Shown one piece after another: positions 1 through 5,295 of a stretch of 9,351 nucleotides of DNA. The DNA is from Acidobacteriota bacterium (GTDB lineage: Bacteria > Acidobacteriota > Terriglobia > Terriglobales > Acidobacteriaceae), in assembly GCA_021846065.1 (NCBI GenBank), contig JAJZCP010000041.1:1-9351 (forward strand). The letters run 5' to 3'. A program made the translations under genes and the position numbers. Positions within the stretch are counted from its first letter, which is position 1, and every line of letters starts with the position of its first letter. A model generated the notes under the pieces. That model was not told the origin of the DNA, did no database searches, and saw only the letters and a program-made list of their open reading frames with translations.

Positions 1-660
1 TGTGGCTCTTCAGCCGCGGGACGACTTGCCGCCGTCGCCCTTGCCGCTCACTTCGGCGCACTGGGTTGGTCCAGTGCGCGCGTTCTCGCCGAAGCCGCCG
101 CCCTCGAAGGTCATCCCGATAACGTCGCCGCATGTTGGTATGGTGGCCTGGCCATCGCGGCCCGTTCATCCGATGATCCCGCGCACACCTTGCCTCTGGT
201 CTCTATCCCGCCGCCCGATGCCTGGCGCGCCATTCTCGCGCTTCCCGCGCATCCGCTGGCCACCAGCCACGCTCGCTCCGTGCTGCCGGATGCCTGGTCA
301 CGCACTGATGTTGTCGCCAACCTTCAGGCAACGGCGCTGCTGGCTCCTGCATTCGCCTCCGGCCGCGCTGATCTTCTGGCCGCCGCCACAACCGATCACC
401 TCCACCAGACGTATCGCAGCGCCATCTGCCCGCTGCTGGATCCGCTGCTCCCGCTCGTCGGCCAGCACGGCATCCACTCCGTCACGCTCAGCGGAGCCGG
501 ACCCTCCGTCCTGCTCATCACCCAAACCGATCAGGCACCCGCTCTCGCGGCCATCGCCCGCTCCATTCAACCCTTCGGTTGGCAGCCTGACCGCGACGTC
601 GAGATTCTCTTCGCACGTTTTGCAACCTTTGGCGCCGACCAGTTCTGGCCCATTGTCTGA
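1..660 (+). CDS. thrB: Homoserine kinase, C-terminal part (5' end outside window)
   Basis: Homoserine kinase phosphorylates L-homoserine with ATP to O-phospho-homoserine in cytoplasmic threonine synthesis. The frame is open from base 1 to the TGA at 658-660, giving 219 visible codons of a protein that is usually about 300 residues. The visible part begins inside the GHMP-kinase phosphate-binding loop (CGSSAAGR, visible residues 1-8). It continues with EGHPDNVA (36-43), which matches the EGHxDNVAP block of ThrB, and ends with the GHMP C-terminal glycine motif LSGAGPSVLL (163-172). The GHMP superfamily also contains mevalonate and shikimate kinases, but the HPDNVA block followed by GG points to ThrB. 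No threonine-pathway neighbour is visible on the right; the partners may lie to the left. The next strong terminator is 168 bases downstream. Confidence 0.9.
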   Translation, partial: CGSSAAGRLAAVALAAHFGALGWSSARVLAEAAALEGHPDNVAACWYGGLAIAARSSDDPAHTLPLVSIPPPDAWRAILALPAHPLATSHARSVLPDAWSRTDVVANLQATALLAPAFASGRADLLAAATTDHLHQTYRSAICPLLDPLLPLVGQHGIHSVTLSGAGPSVLLITQTDQAPALAAIARSIQPFGWQPDRDVEILFARFATFGADQFWPIV

Positions 661-714
661 GCTTCGAAAGCCGATCCCGGCTTGCTGATTCTGTTGCACT
701 GGGTGGTTACTTTA

Positions 715-728
715 TTACTTTAAAGTAA
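715..728. repeat. 14-bp perfect palindrome flanked by 8-bp direct repeats
   Basis: TTACTTTAAAGTAA is self-complementary over all 14 bases. Two direct copies of TGGTTACT lie on either side, at 704-711 and 734-741, exactly 30 bases apart, close to three helical turns. This arrangement resembles a protein-binding site, but no family can be named from the sequence. Confidence 0.45.
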
Positions 729-827
729 ATACATGGTTACTGATTGCTATTACCTAAGATTTCTTGCCATTCACTTCAAAACAACCTACAGTTGACCGCG
801 TGGGCAGTTCTGGGGGAGGGCTGCTCT

Positions 828-866
828 AAGCGCCTGTGACCGTTCAAGGTCCAGGCGCTTTTTCTT
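828..866 (+). terminator. Strong rho-independent terminator
   Basis: The left arm AAGCGCCTG (828-836) pairs with CAGGCGCTT (852-860). The stem continues, after one bulged T at 837, with GACC (838-841) against GGTC (848-851), closing a six-base loop. The right arm runs into a T-rich tail (TTTTTCTT, 859-866). The T-tract lies only on the right, so the hairpin acts on rightward transcription: thrB read-through or a small RNA starting in the gap. Confidence 0.85.
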
Positions 867-980
867 GCCCACTCCTTGCCCGCCTCTGACCATGCGTGCG
901 ACTTTGCTGTTTCTTCGCGCATCAAATCCCCGTGCGCAGCATTTACACTGAATTCAAGTGTTTCCGCACGAAGGAGAGTT

Positions 981-1313
981 ATGGCAGGCACAGCAGTTCT
1001 GGAAGTCAGCGATGCTTCTTTTGACAGCGAAGTTCTTCAATCCGAGCAGCCGGTTCTGGTCGATTTCTGGGCCGTCTGGTGTGGCCCCTGCAAAATGATC
1101 GGCCCCATTGTCGATCAGGTCGCCGAATCCTACGCCGGGCGCCTCAAAGTGGCCAAGGTCAACGTCGATCAGAACGGTGCCACGCCTGGTCGTTACGGCA
1201 TCCGCGGCATTCCCGCGCTGCTCTTCTTCAAGGGCGGCAAGGTTGCCGATCAGATCGTCGGCTACGTGCCGCGCGAGGTCATCGAGGAGAAAGTCAACCG
1301 CCTGCTCGCCTGA
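981..1313 (+). CDS. trxA: Thioredoxin
   Basis: This 110-residue cytoplasmic thioredoxin is a dithiol-disulfide reductant for ribonucleotide reductase and other targets. It has the usual single-domain length. The canonical active site WCGPC is at residues 33-37, preceded by the beta-strand VLVDFWA, and the cis-proline loop RGIP places Pro78 opposite the active site. The ATG at 981 is preceded by AAGGAGAG (971-978) at good spacing. The frame stays open upstream to 876, but that extension lacks a ribosome-binding site and exceeds family length. The gene sits behind a strong terminator, so it should have its own promoter, and its 3' end faces lexA across a shared hairpin. Nothing indicates specialisation. 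The symbol reflects the family; a genome may carry several thioredoxins. Confidence 0.95.
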   Translation: MAGTAVLEVSDASFDSEVLQSEQPVLVDFWAVWCGPCKMIGPIVDQVAESYAGRLKVAKVNVDQNGATPGRYGIRGIPALLFFKGGKVADQIVGYVPREVIEEKVNRLLA

Positions 1314-1348
1314 GCAGCGATTGCACGCGCGTCCGGACGTGAAGTCTC

Positions 1349-1390
1349 AAAAAAATCAGCGGCCTGCCTGAATCGGACGGGCCGTTTTCT
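1349..1390. terminator. Probable bidirectional terminator between trxA and lexA
   Basis: CGGCCTG (1360-1366) pairs with CGGGCCG (1378-1384) using one T-G pair, and the stem can extend further inward. TTTT follows on the right (1385-1388). Seven As precede it on the left (1349-1355), which become a T-tract for leftward transcription, although four bases separate stem and tract on that side. It lies between two genes that converge on it, 46 bases after trxA and 52 bases after the lexA stop. Confidence 0.7.
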
Positions 1391-1436
1391 GGTTGTTCTT
1401 CAGACTACTCTTCAATCCAGTCTCAAGGAGCCATGG

Positions 1437-2042
1437 TCAGCGATATCGTCGCAGAACGCCGAGCACGCGTCCTTGAATCGCCACATGTGCTGCGGGCACC
1501 ACAATCGGAGCCATCTCCACATTCGCCGGTTGCAGCCGGACTGAGTTACCCTCGAAAAAAAAACGCTTCAGTGTTGTCTCTGCACCACGCACCAGCGCCA
1601 CCACAATCTCGCCCTGCCGCGCCGTTCGAGTGCGCTCCACCAGCACATAATCTCCGTTCAAAATATGCTCATCGCGCATAGAGTCGCCCCGGACCTCGAG
1701 CGCAAAAACGTCACGGTTGCCCACCACATCCTGCAGCGAAATCGTCTCCGCCGCCTGCACCGCTTCCACCGGAAAACCAGCAGCAATGCGACCCAGCAGC
1801 GGCACCTGCTGCCCGCTGCGCACGCGCGCTCCCTCCGGCACCAGATCGATCGAACGGCTGCGGTTGCGCTCCCGGTCAAGCAATCCTTTCTTTTCCAGGT
1901 TGGTGATGTGCTTGTGCACCGTGGCCACAGAACGCAGCCCCAGCCCCGCCGCAATCTCTTCAAACGACGGCGAGTACCCGTTTTCTTCGACAAACGCTTC
2001 CAGAAAATCGACAACTTCTTTTTGTCTGCGTGTAATGGCCAT
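1437..2042 (-). CDS. lexA: SOS-response repressor LexA
   Basis: LexA represses DNA-damage genes and is inactivated by RecA-stimulated self-cleavage. The 201-residue length is nearly that of E. coli LexA (202). The N-terminal winged helix spans about 1-68 and includes GYSPSFEEIA and the recognition-helix region SVATVHKHITNLEKKGLL. The cleavage site is Ala88-Gly89 in RIAAGFP. The catalytic dyad is Ser121 (RGDSM) and Lys159 (TTLKRF), so all autoproteolysis residues are present. The start at 2042 aligns with the family N-terminus (MAITRRQKEV). A 44-codon upstream extension stays open but would run through the promoter. There is no Shine-Dalgarno sequence; TATAAT ends six bases before the ATG, pointing to a leaderless mRNA. 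It is divergent from a response regulator and convergent with trxA. I could not identify a known LexA box in front of it. Confidence 0.95.
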   Translation of the reverse strand: MAITRRQKEVVDFLEAFVEENGYSPSFEEIAAGLGLRSVATVHKHITNLEKKGLLDRERNRSRSIDLVPEGARVRSGQQVPLLGRIAAGFPVEAVQAAETISLQDVVGNRDVFALEVRGDSMRDEHILNGDYVLVERTRTARQGEIVVALVRGAETTLKRFFFEGNSVRLQPANVEMAPIVVPAAHVAIQGRVLGVLRRYR

Positions 2043-2308
2043 GCGCGCATTATAGCGAAAAAAAGGCGAATCCGTACAGGAAATTCCTTTGCAACTTTTC
2101 CTGGGCATCTTTCCCTTCACCTGCTTCTCAGGCTCTTTCATGTGATTTGGGAAATTCCACTCACGCGCTCCCAATCACGGAAGCCATTCACATGAGTCAA
2201 ATGATTTTTTCTTGAGAATCCTCATGAGAAGCCGGAAGGTAGAGACGTGATCAGCGGAATCCTGGTGTCGGCAACTGCCAGCCATTCATTCCGCGGAGGG
2301 ACTGACCC
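2043..2308. other. Divergent intergenic region lexA / response regulator
   Basis: The region is AT-rich for this window and holds the control elements of two divergent genes. Besides the lexA -10 box it contains two direct copies of GGAAATTCC (2079-2087 and 2150-2158), the interrupted palindrome TTCTTGAGAA (2209-2218) and the perfect palindrome CTCATGAG (2221-2228). I could not place a convincing sigma-70 or sigma-54 promoter for the rightward gene. Its Shine-Dalgarno sequence GGAGG is at 2295-2299. Confidence 0.5.
2049..2054 (-). promoter_or_regulatory. lexA -10 box (TATAAT), leaderless start
   Basis: On the minus strand a perfect TATAAT is followed by GCGCGC and then the lexA ATG at 2042. 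Transcription starting 6-8 bases after the -10 box would begin at or within a base of the ATG. The 17-base spacer position carries only GTACGG (2072-2077), a weak -35, which would suit a promoter controlled by a repressor or an activator. Confidence 0.65.
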
Positions 2309-3049
2309 ATGAAATTGCTTGTTGCCGAGGATGACCGCGCGCTGGCGCAGTTCCTCACCCGCGGTCTGGAAGCCGATGGCCACCGTGTCCGCTGCGCCGC
2401 CGACGGCGTCGAAGCCGTCCTTGCCTATCAGCAGGACGCGCCCGACCTGACCATCCTTGATCTGAACCTGCCGCGCAAGGACGGCGAACAGGCCCTTGCC
2501 GAGATGCGCGCCGTCGATGCCGATCTGCCCGTGCTTGTGCTGACCGCACGCCAGGAGGTGGAGACGCGCATCCGCTGCCTTGATCTCGGAGCCGATGACT
2601 TCATGGTCAAGCCGTTCAGCCTGCATGAGCTGCGCGCACGCTGCCGCGCTCTGCTGCGTCGCAAACGCGAGGCCCGCCTGATGCTGCGCGTCGCCGACCT
2701 GGAACTGGATCGCATGGAACACACCGCGCGACGTGCCGGCGCGCCCATTGCGCTCACCAACAAAGAGTTCGCGTTACTTGAGTACCTCATGCTGCGCCGT
2801 GGCGAGTGCATCTCCCGCGTCGAGCTTCTGGATGCGGTCTGGAATATGGAGCCGGCTCAGACTACGAACATCGTCGATGTGTACATCAACTACCTGCGTC
2901 GCAAGCTCAAGGATCCGCCGCCCGGCTTCCTGGTGCGTACGGTGCGGGGGCGTGGCTATCTGGTTCCATCGGAGACCGAATTGCGGCTTCCGGTGCCTGG
3001 GCATGCAGCAGCGATTGCAGCCATACCGGCGCTGCCGCCGCTGGGCTGA
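2309..3049 (+). CDS. OmpR/PhoB-family response regulator (orphan)
   Basis: This is a 246-residue DNA-binding response regulator. The receiver domain (about 1-118) has the acidic pair Asp8-Asp9, phospho-acceptor Asp51 (ILDLNLP), Thr79 (LTAR) and Lys101 followed by Pro102-Phe103, so it should be phosphorylatable. The C-terminal winged helix (about 125-222) shows LTNKEFALLEYL, the recognition-helix region TNIVDVYINYLRRKL and the wing VRTVRGRGYLV, all typical of OmpR/PhoB. A low-complexity tail rich in Ala and Pro (about 225-246) is extra. The ATG follows GGAGG (2295-2299) at nine bases. No histidine kinase gene adjoins it within the window. Its place before a sigma-54 activator and a flagellar operon suggests, but does not show, a role in motility control. 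I cannot assign a specific regulon or symbol. Confidence 0.92.
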   Translation: MKLLVAEDDRALAQFLTRGLEADGHRVRCAADGVEAVLAYQQDAPDLTILDLNLPRKDGEQALAEMRAVDADLPVLVLTARQEVETRIRCLDLGADDFMVKPFSLHELRARCRALLRRKREARLMLRVADLELDRMEHTARRAGAPIALTNKEFALLEYLMLRRGECISRVELLDAVWNMEPAQTTNIVDVYINYLRRKLKDPPPGFLVRTVRGRGYLVPSETELRLPVPGHAAAIAAIPALPPLG

Positions 3050-3324
3050 CAGCAGAGCAGCGGCGTTCCGGTCGGGCATGCGATGGTTGGCTCTGTGCTG
3101 GCCTCATGTGGATGCAATGGCAGCGCACTGCCGGATTGCGACCGGCCAGCTTCGGCGATTGCTTTTCCCATGGGTGAAATCACGAGATTTTTTCGAGTAT
3201 TTGCTTGCGGTGGCTTCTCCGCTGATTCACTTTATTGACGCGCTTTTTCCTCAACCTCTGTGATGCGCCATGGATCGCTTCCGTGGCAATTTCTTCTCGA
3301 CACTTTTCGTTTTGGAGCCTGCTC
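3050..3324. other. Intergenic region before the sigma-54 activator
   Basis: No protein gene is supported in these 275 bases. An inverted repeat CCGGTCG (3068-3074) / CGACCGG (3139-3145) encloses a smaller hairpin GGCAG-CGCA-CTGCC (3119-3132), 19 to 96 bases after the response-regulator stop. There is no T-tract, so it is not a clear terminator. A possible promoter for the downstream gene lies at 3235-3264. Confidence 0.5.
3235..3264 (+). promoter_or_regulatory. Possible sigma-70 promoter of the sigma-54 activator gene
   Basis: TTGACG (3235-3240) is one base off the -35 consensus. TGTGAT (3259-3264) matches four of six -10 positions with an 18-base spacer. It would give a 5' leader of about 55 bases before the ATG at 3325. 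The match is moderate and could occur by chance. Confidence 0.35.
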
Positions 3325-4683
3325 ATGTCGTCCCAGCCCTTTCCCTCTTCGCCCTCTCGACCGTCTTCGCAGCCCATTCCCAGCGTGGCGCTTCCGCGCA
3401 GCCTGCGCACACGCACCGTACTGATCGTCACGCCCGATCTTGGCCAGCGGCGTCAGCTCGCCGTCGCACTTGCCGAACTGCGCTGGCGAGTGCTGGAGGC
3501 CGATTGTGGGGCTGCGGCCTGGACTCAGTCCGCCGAGACGACGATCGAAGCGGTTCTCGTGGACTCCTGGCTGCCGGATCTCGAACTGAACGAATTTCTG
3601 GAAGAGTTTCGCCGCCAGCATCCTCGTGCCGACATGCTGCTCACGGATGGAGCGCAGGTGAAGGGTGCGCCGCGATGCAGCTATCATCAGGAGTTGCTCT
3701 TTGCCCTGCGCCGCAGTGCGCCGTCGGACACCGCCGCCTGGAATGCCGCGCCTGTACTCGACGGCGATCCAGAGACGACACGGGCATCTCTGCCCGACGC
3801 TGTTTCGTCGTTGGTTGACTCGGCCCGGTTCCGTCCCGGACCGGAGACTTCCTGTGAAAGCATCTCGCTGCGGAGCGCAGGCGCTTCGACTGAGGTTGAG
3901 CCGTTGCCTGGCCTCATCGGTCGCGCTCCGGTGATGCTTGAGGTCAGCCGACGCGTGCGCCTGGTTGCCGGTCATCGTACATCGGTGCTGATTGAAGGCC
4001 CCACCGGCACCGGCAAGGAGCGCGTTGCCGAGTCCTTGCATCGGCTCTCCGATCGCGCATCCCGACCTTTTGTCGCCATCAACTGCGCTGCCATTCCAGA
4101 GGCGCTGCTGGAGGCCGAACTCTTCGGTCACACCCGAGGAGCTTTCACCGGAGCCGTACAGGGTCGCACGGGACGGATTGAGTCCGCCGATGGAGGAACA
4201 CTCTTTCTCGACGAGATTGGTGAGATGCCGCTGGCTCTCCAGGCCAAACTGCTGCGCTTCCTGGAGTGCGGCGAGTTGCAGCGCGTCGGGGAAAACTCGA
4301 CCGTTCGCGTCGATGTGCGCATTCTCGCCGCGACCCATCAGCATCTGGCCTCGGACGCGCGCGCCGGGCGCTTTCGCGCAGATCTCTATCATCGCCTGGC
4401 GGTCTTTCTCATTCGCACGCCCGCGCTGGCCGCGCACCGGCAGGACCTGCCTTTGCTGGTTGAACATGTGCTGGAGCGGCTGGGTGAGCGCATGCCGGTC
4501 AAGCGGCTCGATCCGGAGGCGATGGAGCGCCTGATGACCCACTCCTGGCCGGGCAATGTCCGCGAACTGGAGCATGTGCTGGAGCGAGCTGCGATTCTTG
4601 CCGCCGATTCTCCCTGGATACGCTCCACGGAGATTGAGTTCGGGGATGAAGCGGACGCTGATTCTGTGGCAACACGGCTTTGA
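3325..4683 (+). CDS. Sigma-54-dependent activator lacking a DNA-binding domain (FlgR-like layout)
   Basis: This 452-residue bacterial enhancer-binding protein would use ATP hydrolysis to remodel sigma-54 polymerase. A Pro/Ser-rich leader (1-24) precedes a receiver-like domain (about 29-130): Asp80 (VLVDSWLP) sits at the phospho-acceptor position, but the acidic pair is reduced to TPD (36-38) and the beta-5 lysine is not evident. The AAA+ core (about 200-435) is intact: Walker A GPTGTGKE (225-232), GAFTGA (272-277), Walker B GTLFLDE (291-297) and WPGNVREL (408-415). Only 37 residues follow that last block, with no Fis-type helix-turn-helix, and the 108 bases before the next gene are too short to encode one. 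GGAG (3314-3317) supports the ATG at 3325. HTH-less activators such as H. pylori FlgR work from solution; similar action here is inference. A sigma-54 promoter and flgB follow immediately. Confidence 0.88.
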   Translation: MSSQPFPSSPSRPSSQPIPSVALPRSLRTRTVLIVTPDLGQRRQLAVALAELRWRVLEADCGAAAWTQSAETTIEAVLVDSWLPDLELNEFLEEFRRQHPRADMLLTDGAQVKGAPRCSYHQELLFALRRSAPSDTAAWNAAPVLDGDPETTRASLPDAVSSLVDSARFRPGPETSCESISLRSAGASTEVEPLPGLIGRAPVMLEVSRRVRLVAGHRTSVLIEGPTGTGKERVAESLHRLSDRASRPFVAINCAAIPEALLEAELFGHTRGAFTGAVQGRTGRIESADGGTLFLDEIGEMPLALQAKLLRFLECGELQRVGENSTVRVDVRILAATHQHLASDARAGRFRADLYHRLAVFLIRTPALAAHRQDLPLLVEHVLERLGERMPVKRLDPEAMERLMTHSWPGNVRELEHVLERAAILAADSPWIRSTEIEFGDEADADSVATRL

Positions 4684-4716
4684 GAGGCACTCCGGGGAGC
4701 TGGCTGCGTTTGTTGG

Positions 4717-4727
4717 ATTCTTAGAAT
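4717..4727. promoter_or_regulatory. Short palindrome upstream of the flgB promoter
   Basis: ATTCT and AGAAT flank a single central T. It ends 24 bases before the -24 element of the sigma-54 promoter and resembles TTCTTGAGAA (2209-2218) before the response-regulator gene. It may be an operator, but 11 bases alone is weak evidence. Confidence 0.25.
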
Positions 4728-4750
4728 TCTCTGCGTCTTCTCCCGCTGTT

Positions 4751-4766
4751 TGGCCGCAAAATTGCA
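4751..4766 (+). promoter_or_regulatory. Sigma-54 (-24/-12) promoter of the flagellar operon
   Basis: TGGCCGC (4751-4757), four As and TTGCA (4762-4766) match the sigma-54 consensus TGGCACG-N4-TTGCW with the exact GG-N10-GC spacing. The predicted start lies near 4777, directly before the flgB Shine-Dalgarno AAGGAGAG (4779-4786), giving a very short leader. The neighbouring gene encodes a sigma-54 activator, which supports the call. Confidence 0.8.
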
Positions 4767-4791
4767 CGATTCACACGCAAGGAGAGTTCCC

Positions 4792-5142
4792 ATGCAACTG
4801 GAAACTACGCTCAGCAATGAGCTGGCTCGCTACCTGGATTTGAGCACGCGTCAGATCCAGATCACCGCCGCCAACATGGCCAACATCGACACGCCCGGCT
4901 ACCGCACCGTGGGCATGGACTTCGACGCCGCCATGCAGCAGGCGTTGAGCGACGGCGGCCAGGATCCGGTCCAGCCAAAGATACGTCCGCAGGGCGGACT
5001 GGTTGTGCGCCCCGACGGCAACGACGTCTCGATGGATCGTGAGTCGATGCAGATGGCCGAGGCGCAGTTGCGCTTCAAGACCGGCGTTGCGCTACTGCGC
5101 CGCGAGTATACGCGCGTCTTCAACGCCATCCATGCCAAGTAG
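4792..5142 (+). CDS. flgB: Flagellar basal-body rod protein FlgB
   Basis: FlgB is a proximal rod subunit, exported through the flagellar type III system and placed next to FliE and the MS ring. The 116-residue product is somewhat shorter than the usual 130-140. The rod-family N-terminal signature is clear (ITAANMANIDTPGYR, about 23-37), and the C-terminal FlgB block NDVSMDRESMQMAEAQLRF leads to the terminal helix VALLRREYTRVFNAI. A central segment between these (about 50-70) is short and Gln/Gly/Pro-rich, which explains the small size. The start at 4792 has AAGGAGAG (4779-4786) and lies downstream of the sigma-54 promoter; an in-frame TTG at 4750 would overlap that promoter and is rejected. 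It is the first gene of the operon. Confidence 0.95.
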   Translation: MQLETTLSNELARYLDLSTRQIQITAANMANIDTPGYRTVGMDFDAAMQQALSDGGQDPVQPKIRPQGGLVVRPDGNDVSMDRESMQMAEAQLRFKTGVALLRREYTRVFNAIHAK

Positions 5143-5233
5143 GCGGGATGCCGTCCGTCGCGCAGCGCAGGCTGCTGTTCCGCCGTCCCGGAGACTTCCG
5201 TCCCTGCATCTTCAGGGAGTGTAACCGCAACGT

Positions 5234-5295
5234 CGAGGAGAATCCAATGAATCTTTTTGGAATACCGAGGAGAATGCGATGAATCTTTTTGGAAT
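5234..5295 (+). repeat. Tandem duplication of the flgC RBS/start region
   Basis: Copy 1 (5234-5263) and copy 2 (5266-5295) are 30-base units offset by 32 bases, with 28 of 30 positions identical; they differ only just before the ATG (CCA against GCG). Each unit carries the Shine-Dalgarno GAGGAGA, an ATG and the codons for MNLFG. The true flgC start is in copy 2. Such a short, nearly identical tandem repeat points to a recent slippage or duplication event. Confidence 0.95.
5247..5282 (+). CDS. 11-codon leader ORF overlapping the flgC start
   Basis: The ATG in the first copy of the duplicated start region opens MNLFGIPRRMR and stops at TGA 5280-5282, which overlaps the flgC ATG (5279-5281) as ATGA. 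It has its own Shine-Dalgarno GAGGAGA (5235-5241). The first five residues equal those of FlgC. The peptide itself probably has no function, but ribosomes finishing it would be placed at the flgC start, so translational coupling is plausible. Whether it is translated cannot be seen from the sequence. Confidence 0.45.
   Translation: MNLFGIPRRMR

Larger units (their letters stand above)
661..980. other. Intergenic region between thrB and trxA
   Basis: This 320-base gap holds no convincing protein gene. Its first half is markedly more AT-rich than its surroundings around 700-780. It contains the perfect palindrome TTACTTTAAAGTAA (715-728) flanked by two direct copies of TGGTTACT (704-711 and 734-741), and it ends in a strong intrinsic terminator at 828-866. 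The stretch 867-980 must carry the trxA promoter; the only -10-like element I see is TACACT at 944-949, without a good -35 box, so I do not call it. The terminator lies far from the thrB stop, so the segment may be a long thrB 3' UTR or a separate small RNA. Confidence 0.6.

Noticed and set aside
2..688. Long open frame overlapping thrB in another frame, and antisense frames over 111-699
   Set aside because: Composition is Pro/Ser/Arg-rich as expected from shadow frames in G+C-rich DNA, while the frame starting at base 1 carries the homoserine-kinase motifs.
864..881. CTTGCCC repeated with an 11-base period before trxA
   Set aside because: Two short copies, partly within the terminator tail; chance is likely.
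876..980. In-frame upstream extension of thioredoxin
   Set aside because: No ribosome-binding site, and it would make the protein 35 residues longer than the family; the ATG at 981 has an excellent site.
1433..1681. 82-codon plus-strand frame with AAGGAG just before its ATG, antisense to lexA
   Set aside because: Shine-Dalgarno spacing is only two bases, the product has no recognisable feature, and it lies wholly over the end of lexA.
2043..2174. 44-codon upstream extension of LexA
   Set aside because: It would be translated across the TATAAT box and has no family counterpart; the N-terminus at 2042 aligns with LexA.
3232..4767. 511-codon open frame antisense to the sigma-54 activator
   Set aside because: It is the mirror of a G+C-rich gene; no recognisable domain, and it crosses the sigma-54 promoter and the intergenic region.
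4684..4791. Search for a frameshifted Fis-type HTH after the sigma-54 activator
   Set aside because: The 108 bases hold a promoter and no HTH-like frame, so the missing domain is not a simple frameshift.
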